Source of the DNA: an uncultured Erysipelotrichaceae bacterium
GTDB lineage: Bacteria; Bacillota_I; Bacilli_A; RFN20; CAG-826
DNA length: 40,224 nucleotides
Assembly (NCBI GenBank): GCA_902800645.1
Contig: CADCFC010000006.1
Location: forward strand, 1-40,224
Direction of reading: 5' to 3'
In this document: positions 33,438 to 40,224 of the stretch, one piece after another
Layout: each line of letters opens with the position of its first letter
Numbering within the stretch: position 1 is the stretch's first letter
Position numbers and translations under genes: made by a program
The notes under the pieces: generated by a model
The model's input: only the letters and a program-made list of their open reading frames with translations
What the model was told of the DNA's origin: nothing
Database searches by the model: none

Positions 33438-33514
33438 CGGGACGTAGCGTAGCTTGGTATCGCGTCTGCTTTGGGAGCAGAAGGCCGCAGGTTCAAATCC
33501 TGTCGTCCCGACCA
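33438..33514 (+). tRNA. tRNA-Pro (TGG)
   Basis: The acceptor CGGGACG pairs with CGTCCCG. The stem TCTGC/GCAGA holds the loop TTTGGGA with anticodon TGG, and CCA is encoded. It lies 5 bases after tRNA-Arg, so the two are co-transcribed. Confidence 0.94.
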
Positions 33515-33522
33515 GGATTTCA

Positions 33523-33551
33523 AAATAAACAGCTTCGGCTGTTTTTATTTT
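33523..33551 (+). terminator. Terminator of the tRNA cluster
   Basis: AAACAGC (33527-33533) pairs with GCTGTTT (33538-33544) around a TTCG tetraloop, extended by A/T pairs and followed by T. Confidence 0.85.
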
Positions 33552-33588
33552 GCCTGCTTCCTTCTACTCCCAAACTCAATACGCTCTA

Positions 33589-33614
33589 CAAAAACGAAGA
33601 GTATTACTCTTCGT
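33589..33614 (-). terminator. Terminator overlapping a stop codon
   Basis: ACGAAGAGTA and TACTCTTCGT form a perfect inverted repeat with a single central base. On the minus strand it is followed by TTTTTG. It covers the stop codon of the gene at 33604-34386. Confidence 0.75.
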
Positions 33615-34386
33615 AGGTGCGGTGTTTAATTGGGGTGTAGTTATCATAACGTTTCGAAATATATTCGATATCAGATATGACTTTGGGCCAAGATACATCC
33701 ACTCTATTTCTTGATTTTTCACTATGGATTTCTGTTCCAATATATCTCGCATGTGGATATATCATAAATGGTCCGATATGCAAATTATCAAAGAAATCCC
33801 AATTGCCGCGGCTCAAATGCTTGAGAATTTGCTTCCTCGTTGCTACGACGCCGAATTCATAATCACCGTGATATAATGCGTCAGCCTTTGGAACATCATC
33901 TCTAACGCCCTGAAATAGTATTCTTTCGGCAAAAGCAATAAGAACCGCTCTATCGCTATTTAATTCTTCATTTGCTTCTTTGATTTGCTTATACAAATGG
34001 TATTTCAGTTCATTGATTGGCATTCTTTCTTTTCCTGAACCATCGGTAGTGCCATCTCCATAATGATGAAGGAGAATTGTGTTGATTGTTTTTTCACTAA
34101 TTCCAAGGCTTCGTAAAAACGGAATAAAAGTAGTGATTTGTTCACCATGCATCAAAATAGAAGAGCCGCTTTTCATGGAGACATATCTTTTTCTATCTGA
34201 ATGAGTAATTACAAAATCAGGCTTAGTGTATTCAATAGCATATTCACAACTAACCGGTTTATAAGGATCGACAACACCAAATAAATCAACCACTAAGTTT
34301 TGTAGATTCTTAGGAAGATCACAAAATCTATCAGCGTTTAGAACGTGGATGATTTGATCTTCGTTAAGTCTGCCTTTGTTAACCAT
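33604..34386 (-). CDS. Hypothetical protein, possible PD-(D/E)xK-type nuclease
   Basis: This is a 260-residue soluble protein without a recognised family. KPDFVITHSDRKRYVSMKSG resembles the core of PD-(D/E)xK nucleases, where an Asp on one strand is followed by xxK on the next, although Ser stands where the Glu/Asp is expected. Other conspicuous motifs are HHYGDGTTDG, ALYHGDYEFG, IGPFMIYPHARY and VSWPKVISDI. A frame opens 11 codons upstream, but AAAGGAGG before the ATG at 34386 decides the start. It stands alone, next to a tRNA cluster and with its own terminator, which fits a transferred gene such as an orphan restriction enzyme (inference). Confidence 0.72.
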   Translation of the reverse strand: MVNKGRLNEDQIIHVLNADRFCDLPKNLQNLVVDLFGVVDPYKPVSCEYAIEYTKPDFVITHSDRKRYVSMKSGSSILMHGEQITTFIPFLRSLGISEKTINTILLHHYGDGTTDGSGKERMPINELKYHLYKQIKEANEELNSDRAVLIAFAERILFQGVRDDVPKADALYHGDYEFGVVATRKQILKHLSRGNWDFFDNLHIGPFMIYPHARYIGTEIHSEKSRNRVDVSWPKVISDIEYISKRYDNYTPIKHRTYEE

Positions 34387-34488
34387 ATTGTGCCTCCTTT
34401 CTAAGGGGTGGTCCCTCATATACTTAAGTAGGTGGACTTTTTGAAAAATTTAATTTTTTCATAAAACTTTTTTTGAAGGAGGATATCT

Positions 34489-34505
34489 ATTGACTTTGTC
34501 AATAA
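34489..34505. repeat. Short palindrome TATTGAC-TTT-GTCAATA
   Basis: A perfect 7-base inverted repeat with a three-base spacer lies between the terminator of the gene at 34518 and the gene starting at 34386. It could be an operator; on the minus strand it also contains TTGACA, but no -10 at the right distance is seen. Confidence 0.4.
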
Positions 34506-34531
34506 AAAAAGAAGGACTTAATCATCCTTCT
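34500..34531 (-). terminator. Rho-independent terminator (minus strand)
   Basis: On the minus strand AGAAGGA and TCCTTCT pair around TGATTAAG and are followed by seven T. It overlaps the end of the membrane protein gene. Confidence 0.8.
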
Positions 34532-35009
34532 TATTTGTGTTTGCTTCTTGTTCTTTTTTAAGTGCCTCAGCTTTTTCTTCTTCCTCAATCGCTTCAATCA
34601 TCATTGGAATCGGATGATAGTAGTGATATATTGCTTGAAATACATATATACAAGTAATGTAGAAGAAGACCATCGATACACCGATTTGATAATAGGAGTT
34701 TGGTCGATTGACCACAAATCCAGCGATATCATATGCGAATAGATAAATAGCTAAAGGGAGAACCATCACTTTATCAAGAAGTGAATTTTTCTTTCTTCTT
34801 CTAGGGGAAAATAAACACCAGAAAAAGTCGCTAACCATAAGTGTAGCGCCACCTAAAGTAACGATTTTAAAGATTAATTGAGAATTGTCACTTGTTGGAA
34901 TGACGGAAAATAGTTTCAGCATTCCTAATACAAAAAACACGATTGCAATAGCGAGTAATTCGCCACTATAAATAAATTTAACTTTCTTCTCGGGGGATAA
35001 TTTGCTCAT
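34518..35009 (-). CDS. Four-span membrane protein, unknown function
   Basis: This is a 163-residue protein with four hydrophobic segments (about 15-35, 46-66, 79-101 and 106-127). A basic loop (SPRRRKKNS) lies after the second, and the cytoplasmic tail is acidic and then lysine-rich (EEEEKAEALKKEQE). It starts 2 bases after the aldo/keto reductase stop, so the two form an operon. I do not recognise a family. Confidence 0.75.
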   Translation of the reverse strand: MSKLSPEKKVKFIYSGELLAIAIVFFVLGMLKLFSVIPTSDNSQLIFKIVTLGGATLMVSDFFWCLFSPRRRKKNSLLDKVMVLPLAIYLFAYDIAGFVVNRPNSYYQIGVSMVFFYITCIYVFQAIYHYYHPIPMMIEAIEEEEKAEALKKEQEANTNKKDD

Positions 35010-35011
35010 AA

Positions 35012-35866
35012 TTACGCTCTTTTCTTTTTATAAATTGGCCAAAATGCAATGGAACCATAATCGATTTCATTGAGCTTTAATAATTCAATCATATCTTCTT
35101 CACTAATAGTGAAATCAAGCTTTGTATTACTTAAAATATGTTCTTCTTTGCTCGCTTTAGGAATTGAAACGGTGTCGAGTTGGAGAGTGTATTTAATACA
35201 GAGCTGAGGGACACTAACGTGATATTTGTCTGCCATTAATTTAATGCTTTCATTTTTTAAGGCCGCACCATGAGTGATAGGAGAATACGCTTCTACAACA
35301 ATGTCATTTTCTTGGCAAAATTTAACAACATCCATTGGAGTATTTCCAATATGAAGCAAGATTTGATTAACCATAGGTTTAATCTCGCAATTATCAATAA
35401 TGTTTTTTAAATCATCGACATCAAAATTAGAGACCCCAATCGCTTTAACTTTTCCGCTTTTGTAGGCTTCTTCCATCGCTTTCCATACTTCGATATTTTC
35501 TTTGAAATAGCGGCGAGGACCTCTAAAACGAGACCAAGGTTGAGGACAATGGATTAAAAGTAAATCAATATAACCGCAATCGAGTTTCTTTAGTGACTTT
35601 TCAATCGATCGTTTAGCGCCTTTATAGTTTTTAATTTCTGCGGCTACTTTGGTAGTAACGAATATTTTTGAGCGATCTATTCCGCTTTCTTTTATCGCTT
35701 TACCGACGCCTTTTTCATTAAAATACGCTTGAGCGGTATCGATATGGGAATAACCATTATTAAGCGCATATTTGACGCAGCTCACAACTTTTCGATTATT
35801 GATAAGCCAAGTTCCATATGATAAAGAGGGGATAATTAATCCATTATTCATCTTAAGTTCACTCAT
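35012..35866 (-). CDS. Aldo/keto reductase
   Basis: This 284-residue NADPH-dependent reductase has the (beta/alpha)8 fold. The catalytic tetrad is complete: D43 and Y48 in HIDTAQAY, K73 in TTKVA and H106 in LIHCPQPW. The GVSNF motif and the IPKAS cofactor loop near the C-terminus agree with the AKR family (2,5-diketo-gluconate reductase-like group). AGAGGTC precedes the ATG. The substrate cannot be told; such enzymes detoxify aldehydes. Confidence 0.93.
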   Translation of the reverse strand: MSELKMNNGLIIPSLSYGTWLINNRKVVSCVKYALNNGYSHIDTAQAYFNEKGVGKAIKESGIDRSKIFVTTKVAAEIKNYKGAKRSIEKSLKKLDCGYIDLLLIHCPQPWSRFRGPRRYFKENIEVWKAMEEAYKSGKVKAIGVSNFDVDDLKNIIDNCEIKPMVNQILLHIGNTPMDVVKFCQENDIVVEAYSPITHGAALKNESIKLMADKYHVSVPQLCIKYTLQLDTVSIPKASKEEHILSNTKLDFTISEEDMIELLKLNEIDYGSIAFWPIYKKKRA

Positions 35867-35967
35867 ACATTTGACCTCTAACCGATATTATACAAAATCG
35901 CAATAAATTAGTCGCTTATTTCTTTTAAGAAAATGTGATTCGTGTAATAATTAAGAGAAAAGAAATT

Positions 35968-36405
35968 ATGCCTATTTGTAAGAACTGCCATACGCGAATC
36001 GATAAATTTAATTCAGATAGATGCCCAATATGTGGAGTTGAACATCCTTTTGAAGGTGTGAGTAGTGATACGATTGAAATCACCACAAATATTGATACAA
36101 CTAATCTTGATATCGAATATAACCCAAGAAAAAGAAAAACGTTTTTAATTCTCTATTTAACTCTTGGAATATTTGGAGTGCCTTTCTTTTATATTTATAA
36201 AAAAAGAGAGGGAATTATTAGTTGCTTAATTAACGTTATTTTATTGACTTTAGCAATTGTTTTAACAGCAGTGTTTACTAATATACATGTTGCTTTAGTA
36301 ATAGTAATGTACTTATTTGCCTTTATCGCACTAAATGCTTTTATCGGTTTATATTTATATAATATGCCTAATTTAAAAGATGGCCGTGGAGATTTCTTGA
36401 ACTAA
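35968..36405 (+). CDS. Zinc-ribbon membrane protein
   Basis: This 145-residue protein begins with a zinc ribbon (C4-x2-C7 and C19-x2-C22), followed by an acidic and Thr-rich linker and two or three hydrophobic segments (about 59-78, 88-108 and 109-131). The frame opens 11 codons upstream, but the ATG at 35968 begins exactly at the zinc ribbon. The ribosome site is weak. It precedes rsmE by 1 base. Function unknown. Confidence 0.75.
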   Translation: MPICKNCHTRIDKFNSDRCPICGVEHPFEGVSSDTIEITTNIDTTNLDIEYNPRKRKTFLILYLTLGIFGVPFFYIYKKREGIISCLINVILLTLAIVLTAVFTNIHVALVIVMYLFAFIALNAFIGLYLYNMPNLKDGRGDFLN

Positions 36406-36406
36406 T

Positions 36407-37120
36407 ATGCAAAGATATTTTGCTAATGTGAAAGATAACATCGTCTATTTAAAAGAAGACGATATTTTTCATTTAACAAAAGTGATGCGTGCAAGAATAA
36501 ATGACAGAATTGAAATCGTTGATGAAAATCATTGTGCCTATTTAGCAGTTATAACCTCTATTTCGCCTTTAGGAATAGAAATACAAGAGCCAATATTAAA
36601 AAATAGTGAACTCGATAGTGAAGTTACTTTATTTTTTGGTTTAGCAAAATTAGATAAGATTGAACTAGTTATTCAAAAAGCAACTGAACTCGGAGTAAAG
36701 AACATTGTACTTTTTCAAGGGAAGAGATCGGTTGTTAAATTTAATGAGACTGATTTCTCACGTAAATTACCTCGCTATAACGCGATTGCTAAAGAAGCGA
36801 GTGAGCAATGTCATAGAGAATATATTCCAAATATCAAATTTAGAAAATCGCTTCATGAGATTAAAGATGATTTATGCGAATTAAATCTTTTTGCTTATGA
36901 GCTTGACGCTGGAGACACTAGCTCCTTTAGCTCGTTATTAGAAAAACACTACAATTCAATTTCTATTATTATCGGACCAGAAGGTGGATTTGATAGTAGC
37001 GAAGCAGCATTTTTAAAAGAACTAGGCTTTAACAATGTTTCGTTAGGAAAAAGAATATTAAGGTGCGAAACCGCGGCGATTTACGCTTTAAGTGTAATCT
37101 CGTTTAATTTAGAAAAATAA
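36407..37120 (+). CDS. rsmE: 16S rRNA (uracil1498-N3)-methyltransferase RsmE
   Basis: This 237-residue SPOUT methyltransferase modifies U1498 of 16S rRNA. It has an N-terminal PUA-like part (HLTKVMRARINDRIEIVD), the middle KATELGVKNI segment, and the knotted SAM site with IIGPEGGFDSSE and LGKRILRCETAA. It starts 1 base after the preceding stop and ends 1 base before mtaB, a pairing common in Bacilli. Confidence 0.95.
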   Translation: MQRYFANVKDNIVYLKEDDIFHLTKVMRARINDRIEIVDENHCAYLAVITSISPLGIEIQEPILKNSELDSEVTLFFGLAKLDKIELVIQKATELGVKNIVLFQGKRSVVKFNETDFSRKLPRYNAIAKEASEQCHREYIPNIKFRKSLHEIKDDLCELNLFAYELDAGDTSSFSSLLEKHYNSISIIIGPEGGFDSSEAAFLKELGFNNVSLGKRILRCETAAIYALSVISFNLEK

Positions 37121-37121
37121 T

Positions 37122-38375
37122 ATGAAGAGTTATGTAACTATTTCTTTAGGGTGCAAAGTTAATTCTTATGAAGTAAGTGCTTTAGTGTCCCGTTTAAAAG
37201 AAAGAGGATATGTTGAAGATAAAATTAATCCAACCGTTGCGATTATTAATACGTGTTCAGTAACTGCAACCGCGGATCAAAAATCAAGGCAACACATTCG
37301 TAAACTCATAAATACATATAAAGACGCTATTATTGTGGTTATGGGCTGCTATTCTCAAGGGCAACATAAATTTATCGCTGAAGAAATTAAAGCAAATATT
37401 ATCACAGGAACAAGTAATAGAGACAAGCTCGTAGATTTGATCGAAAACTATAAAGGTGGAGTAATCGATATCACCGATGAGAAAAGTCGATTATTTAATC
37501 TATATGAAGAATTAGGGGTTACAAATCATAGCGAAAATGTTCGAGCGTATCTTAAGATACAAGATGGATGTGACAATTTTTGTAGTTATTGCTTAATCCC
37601 ATATAGAAGAGGAAAAGCGAGAAGTAGAAATCACCTAGATGTTATAAAAGAGGCGACTTCTTTAGTGAAATTTGGTTATAAAGAAATTGTTTTAACCGGT
37701 ATACACGTTGGAGGATATGGTAAAGATTTAACAAATGAGACATTCTCAAATTTGGTAAAAGATTTACTGGACACTAATGTATATCGATTAAGAATCTCTT
37801 CTATAGAAGCGAGCGAGATCGATGATGAGTTAATCAAATTGATCAACGAGAAAGAAAATCTCGCTAATCATTTTCATATACCTCTTCAAAGTGGAAGCGA
37901 CACAGTGTTAAAAAGAATGAATCGAAAGTATAACAAAGAAGAGTTTTTAAAGACACTTACAAAAATTAGAGAAGCGTGTCCAAATGTCGCTTTTACTACA
38001 GATGTAATCGTTGGCTTTCCTGGAGAAAGCGATGAAGAATTTATGGAAACGTATAACTTTATTAAAGAATGTGGATTTAATATGCTTCATGTTTTCCCGT
38101 TTAGTAGTAGAGAAGGAACAGCGGCTTCTAGACTCCCAAATCACATCGATCCAAAGATAAAGAAAGAAAGAGTAAATAAGCTTTTAGATTTATCTAATAG
38201 ACTATGGGAAGAATACGAAAATAGATTTATTAATAAAGAAGTGGAAGTATTAGTGGAGCAATATGATGAGATAAATCACTTAAATATTGGCCACACTTCT
38301 AATTATTTAGAAGTAAAAATCCCTTCTAGAGAAAATAAAGTTGGTCAAATCGTTAAAACAATTTACAAAAAGTAA
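37122..38375 (+). CDS. mtaB: tRNA t6A37 methylthiotransferase MtaB
   Basis: This 417-residue radical SAM enzyme converts t6A37 to ms2t6A37 in tRNAs reading ANN codons. The auxiliary cluster ligands are C11, C45 and C76, and the radical SAM cluster is C150-x3-C154-x2-C157 in GCDNFCSYCLIPYRRG. The MtaB-type CSVTATADQKSRQ motif separates it from MiaB and RimO. A TRAM-like domain occupies the last 60 residues. It lies 1 base after rsmE and probably shares its transcript. Confidence 0.95.
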   Translation: MKSYVTISLGCKVNSYEVSALVSRLKERGYVEDKINPTVAIINTCSVTATADQKSRQHIRKLINTYKDAIIVVMGCYSQGQHKFIAEEIKANIITGTSNRDKLVDLIENYKGGVIDITDEKSRLFNLYEELGVTNHSENVRAYLKIQDGCDNFCSYCLIPYRRGKARSRNHLDVIKEATSLVKFGYKEIVLTGIHVGGYGKDLTNETFSNLVKDLLDTNVYRLRISSIEASEIDDELIKLINEKENLANHFHIPLQSGSDTVLKRMNRKYNKEEFLKTLTKIREACPNVAFTTDVIVGFPGESDEEFMETYNFIKECGFNMLHVFPFSSREGTAASRLPNHIDPKIKKERVNKLLDLSNRLWEEYENRFINKEVEVLVEQYDEINHLNIGHTSNYLEVKIPSRENKVGQIVKTIYKK

Positions 38376-38423
38376 GATGTAATCAAGATAAATTGAGAAA
38401 ATTTAGAAGATGTCCAAAATCGC

Positions 38424-38453
38424 TTGATTTACTTTCATTAAATGAAATATAAT
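38424..38453 (+). promoter_or_regulatory. Promoter of rpmF
   Basis: TTGATT (38424-38429) and TATAAT (38448-38453) are spaced by 18 bases, followed by an AGGAGG site before the ATG at 38482. Confidence 0.65.
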
Positions 38454-38481
38454 TACTCTCGGAAATTAGGAGGATTTCAAT

Positions 38482-38757
38482 ATGGCAGTCCCACAAAGAA
38501 GAATTAGCAAAACTCGTAAAAGAATGAGAAGAACCCACTTCAAACTCTCTGTTGAAGGATTAGTCACTTGCCCAAACTGTGGCGAAATGATTAAAGCCCA
38601 TCACGTCTGTCCAAAGTGTGGTTATTACGCTGGCAAGGCTCAAGTATTAGATGGTAAGCTCGTTAAGAAAGAAGAAAAGAAACCAGCACCAGCTAAAAAA
38701 CCAGCAGCTAAAAAAGCACCAGCGAAGAAAACTGAAGCTAAAGAAGAAAGTAAATAA
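38482..38757 (+). CDS. rpmF: Ribosomal protein bL32 with basic C-terminal tail
   Basis: This 91-residue protein contains a complete bL32 (residues 1-60): the start [19 protein letters not shown] and the zinc ribbon C30-x2-C33 and C43-x2-C46. About 30 extra residues follow, made of Lys, Ala, Pro and Glu ([16 protein letters not shown]), like histone H1-type or other disordered nucleic-acid-binding tails. Usual bL32 ends near residue 60. AGGAGG precedes the ATG. The DUF177 gene that often precedes rpmF is missing; mtaB lies upstream instead. Confidence 0.94.
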   Translation: MAVPQRRISKTRKRMRRTHFKLSVEGLVTCPNCGEMIKAHHVCPKCGYYAGKAQVLDGKLVKKEEKKPAPAKKPAAKKAPAKKTEAKEESK

Positions 38758-38782
38758 GGTCATTCATTTGACCTTTTTATTT
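38756..38782 (+). terminator. Terminator of rpmF
   Basis: AAGGTCA (38756-38762) pairs with TGACCTT (38769-38775), followed by T-rich sequence. Confidence 0.75.
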
Positions 38783-38791
38783 TGCTATAAT
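38783..38791 (+). promoter_or_regulatory. Extended -10 promoter of deoC
   Basis: TGCTATAAT is a perfect extended -10 element (TGn followed by TATAAT), 25 bases before the deoC start codon. No -35 at standard distance is needed for this promoter type. Confidence 0.55.
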
Positions 38792-38816
38792 GAAATAGTT
38801 AAGGAGACAATGAAAA

Positions 38817-39452
38817 ATGTCATTTAATAAATTAATTGATCACACACTTTTAAAGCAAGATGCTACACCAGAACAAATTATGAAGCTTTGTGAAGAAGCA
38901 AAACAATATGATTTCATGTCTGTATGTGTTAATCCAGCTTATGTTCCTCTTGCAAGTGAATGCTTAAAAGGAAGCGATGTTAAAGTTTGCACAGTTATCG
39001 GATTCCCATTAGGAATGAACTTAACAAGAACAAAAGTCGATGAAGCTAAACTTTGTATTTCTCAAGGTGCGAATGAAATCGATATGGTTATTAATGTCGG
39101 CATGCTTAAAGCTGGACATGATGATTATGTTAGAGAAGAGATTCGACTTCTTAAAGAAGTTGCTGGTAAAAATGTCTTAAAAGTTATCATTGAAACTTGC
39201 TTATTAACTGATGAAGAAAAAGTTAGAGCATGTAGACTTTCTAAAGAAGCGGGCGCAGACTTCGTTAAAACTTCAACTGGATTCTCTACCGGTGGGGCAA
39301 CCGTTCACGATGTTAAACTCATGAGAGAAACAGTTGGCAAAGAAATGGGAGTTAAAGCTAGTGGAGGAGTTAGAACTCACGAAGATTTACTCGCTATGGT
39401 AGAAGCTGGTGCGAGTAGAATTGGTACTTCTAACGGAACCAAAATCATCTAA
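38817..39452 (+). CDS. deoC: Deoxyribose-phosphate aldolase
   Basis: This 211-residue class I aldolase splits 2-deoxyribose-5-phosphate into acetaldehyde and glyceraldehyde-3-phosphate. The Schiff-base lysine is K151 in FVKTSTGF, K180 lies in VKASGG, and an Asp of the catalytic relay is D89 in [10 protein letters not shown]. The opening LIDHTLLK is typical. AAGGAG is properly placed for the ATG at 38817; the ATG at 38810 is in another frame. Together with adenosine deaminase it indicates use of nucleosides as carbon source. Confidence 0.95.
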   Translation: MSFNKLIDHTLLKQDATPEQIMKLCEEAKQYDFMSVCVNPAYVPLASECLKGSDVKVCTVIGFPLGMNLTRTKVDEAKLCISQGANEIDMVINVGMLKAGHDDYVREEIRLLKEVAGKNVLKVIIETCLLTDEEKVRACRLSKEAGADFVKTSTGFSTGGATVHDVKLMRETVGKEMGVKASGGVRTHEDLLAMVEAGASRIGTSNGTKII

Positions 39453-39461
39453 ATAGAATTA

Positions 39462-39498
39462 AAAGGCAACTGGTTATCAAATTAAAGTTGCCTTTTTC
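39462..39498 (+). terminator. Terminator of deoC
   Basis: AAAGGCAACT (39462-39471) pairs with AGTTGCCTTT (39486-39495), followed by T. Confidence 0.85.
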
Positions 39499-39581
39499 TA
39501 TACTTTTTTCAAAGAAAATGTTGCATTCGTTTTTATTTTCCTATACATTTATTAAAGCGTAATCGCAAGGAGGTGAATATC

Positions 39582-39758
39582 ATGCCAAAAGTAGTCGTTC
39601 GTGAAAATGAATCATTAGATGACGCACTTCGTCGTTTCAAAAGACAAGTGAATAAAGCTGGTACGATCCAAGAAGCGAAGAAAAGAGAATTCTACCTTAA
39701 ACCAGGTTTAAAGAGAAAACTCAAATCTGAAAACGCTAGACGCAAGAATCGTAAGTAA
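39582..39758 (+). CDS. rpsU: Ribosomal protein bS21
   Basis: This 58-residue small-subunit protein has the family's [20 protein letters not shown] start and a highly basic end (ENARRKNRK). A perfect AAGGAGGTG ribosome site precedes the ATG at 39582. The frame begins with a GTG 9 bases earlier inside that site, which is not the start. No terminator with a T-run follows; a hairpin (39769-39793) leads directly into tRNA-fMet. Confidence 0.95.
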   Translation: MPKVVVRENESLDDALRRFKRQVNKAGTIQEAKKREFYLKPGLKRKLKSENARRKNRK

Positions 39759-39768
39759 GGCGTCTAAT

Positions 39769-39793
39769 CCTGTTAGCTATATAGAGCTACAGG
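39769..39793 (+). other. Hairpin between rpsU and tRNA-fMet
   Basis: CCTGTTAGCT and AGCTACAGG pair with one bulged T and no following T-run. It is more likely an RNA processing or stability element than a terminator, implying that rpsU and the tRNA may share a transcript. Confidence 0.4.
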
Positions 39794-39800
39794 GCGAGAT

Positions 39801-39876
39801 CGCGGAGTAGAGCAGTGGTAGCTTGCCAGGCCCATAACCTGGAGGTCGGAGTGTTCAAGTCCTCCCTCCGCAACCA
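39801..39876 (+). tRNA. Initiator tRNA-fMet (CAT), unusual
   Basis: The acceptor starts with an unpaired C1/A72 and the D stem has A11-T24, the two marks of a bacterial initiator. The loop CCCATAA carries anticodon CAT, and CCA is encoded. Three departures are seen. Position 33 is C instead of the near-universal T. The anticodon stem has A29-G30-G31 paired with C39-C40-T41 rather than three G-C pairs. The T stem reads GGAGTG against CCTCC, so one T is bulged. The rest of the cloverleaf is normal. Confidence 0.85.
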
Positions 39877-39887
39877 AGTGCAGACTA

Positions 39888-39922
39888 AAAGACTGATACG
39901 CAAAATATCGGTCTTTTTTATT
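39888..39922 (+). terminator. Terminator after tRNA-fMet
   Basis: AAAGACTGATA (39888-39898) pairs with TATCGGTCTTT (39906-39916) with one wobble, followed by T. Confidence 0.8.
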
Positions 39923-39953
39923 GTTTTTTGGCATTTTTTGATGTTTTTTGGAT

Positions 39954-40087
39954 GTATCACATTTTTGAGAGGAGTGTAGTGTATCACTTTTTTGCCCCTT
40001 ATTTAGAGGGGATGAACACTAAAATGGTATGACAGGTGGGACTCGGAAAGGCGTTATTTAGAGCTTTTTCGCATACTAAAGTGATAC
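39954..40087. repeat. GTATCAC repeats, two direct and one inverted
   Basis: GTATCAC occurs at 39954 and 39981 (27 bases apart) and in inverted form at 40081. The longer inverted pair is GTATCACTTT (39981-39990) and AAAGTGATAC (40078-40087). A small CCCC/GGGG hairpin lies between them. The arrangement just downstream of a tRNA and upstream of a new gene could be an element end or an operator cluster. Confidence 0.4.
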
Positions 40088-40159
40088 AATTATTAAAAAG
40101 GTCGCTGACGAATTATTAATAATGCGGCAGTATATTCTTAGAAAGAAGGTACGATTTAA

Positions 40160-40224
40160 ATGAGTACAAAAGAACCAAGAATTAAAATCTCCCAAGACAG
40201 GACAAGAATTTGCAAGTATTGTAT
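40160..40224 (+). CDS. Start of an unidentified gene (cut by window end)
   Basis: An ATG at 40160 follows GAAGGT at suitable distance and opens a frame that runs off the window. The 21 visible codons begin MSTKEPRIKISQDRTRI and then KYC, basic and polar with a Cys-x2-Cys. Too little is visible to assign a family. A transposase or recombinase start is possible given the flanking repeats, but unproven. Confidence 0.45.
   Translation, partial: MSTKEPRIKISQDRTRICKYC

Noticed and set aside
33371-33616. 81-codon frame on the plus strand
   Set aside because: It runs across tRNA-Arg, tRNA-Pro and the following terminator, so it is not a gene.
1-40224. Use of genetic code 4 (TGA as Trp)
   Set aside because: Several well-defined genes end in TGA (14171, 17518), and Trp positions use TGG.
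1-40224. CRISPR array or other regular direct repeats
   Set aside because: No set of regularly spaced identical repeats was seen on either strand.

Overview
The window is low-GC DNA (roughly one third G+C by eye) from a monoderm bacterium that uses the standard bacterial code. TGA ends real genes (for example at 14171 and 17518) and Trp is encoded by TGG, so this is not a code-4 Mycoplasma. Gene order, Bacillus-type Shine-Dalgarno sites, an ECF S component, B. subtilis-like OhrR and many Cys-Gly lipoproteins suggest an anaerobic member of the Bacilli, near RF39, Erysipelotrichia or Acholeplasma relatives (inference). No rRNA, CRISPR array or prophage is visible. The only hint of a mobile element is at the right edge.

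Layout. 1-470: a candidate small hydrophobic peptide gene on the minus strand, with palindromes, a plus-strand terminator and a possible antisense promoter. 490-1724: two unrecognised genes. 1774-3798 (minus): a compact operon of thiol peroxidase (GPx), OhrR and a CDF metal exporter, preceded by a near-perfect OhrR box lying on its promoter. 3888-5613: D-lactate dehydrogenase divergent from an ECF substrate-binding membrane protein. 5728-8044: two lipoproteins of unknown function. 8068-9569 (minus): GtrA-like membrane protein and a monoacylglycerol-lipase-like hydrolase. 9663-15570: serine acetyltransferase, a large Ig-domain lipoprotein, L-serine dehydratase and an M18 aminopeptidase. 15655-19975: tRNA-His, a TetR regulator, and a FecCD-type ABC importer with its lipoprotein receptor and a SAM methyltransferase. 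20034-24971: SurE, a 900-residue single-span repeat protein, class II aldolase and LMW phosphatase. 25000-27738: MscL, adenosine deaminase and a tandem thioredoxin-fold lipoprotein. 28007-33165: a polyamine-type potABCD operon with an enlarged PotA and PotD. 33224-33514: tRNA-Cys, -Arg and -Pro. 33604-35866 (minus): an orphan possible nuclease, a membrane protein and an aldo/keto reductase. 35968-39758: a zinc-ribbon membrane protein, RsmE, MtaB, L32 with a basic tail, DeoC and S21. 39801-40224: an unusual initiator tRNA and the start of an unidentified gene.

The genes describe a fermentative, scavenging cell: sugar (Fba, D-LDH), nucleoside (Add, DeoC, SurE), peptide (M18) and serine catabolism, with uptake of polyamines, a vitamin and a metal or corrinoid chelate. 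Six lipoproteins in 40 kb, all with Gly after the lipidated Cys, indicate a surface built on lipoproteins. Several genes start without a Shine-Dalgarno sequence close to a -10 box, so short-leader or leaderless translation may be common here.
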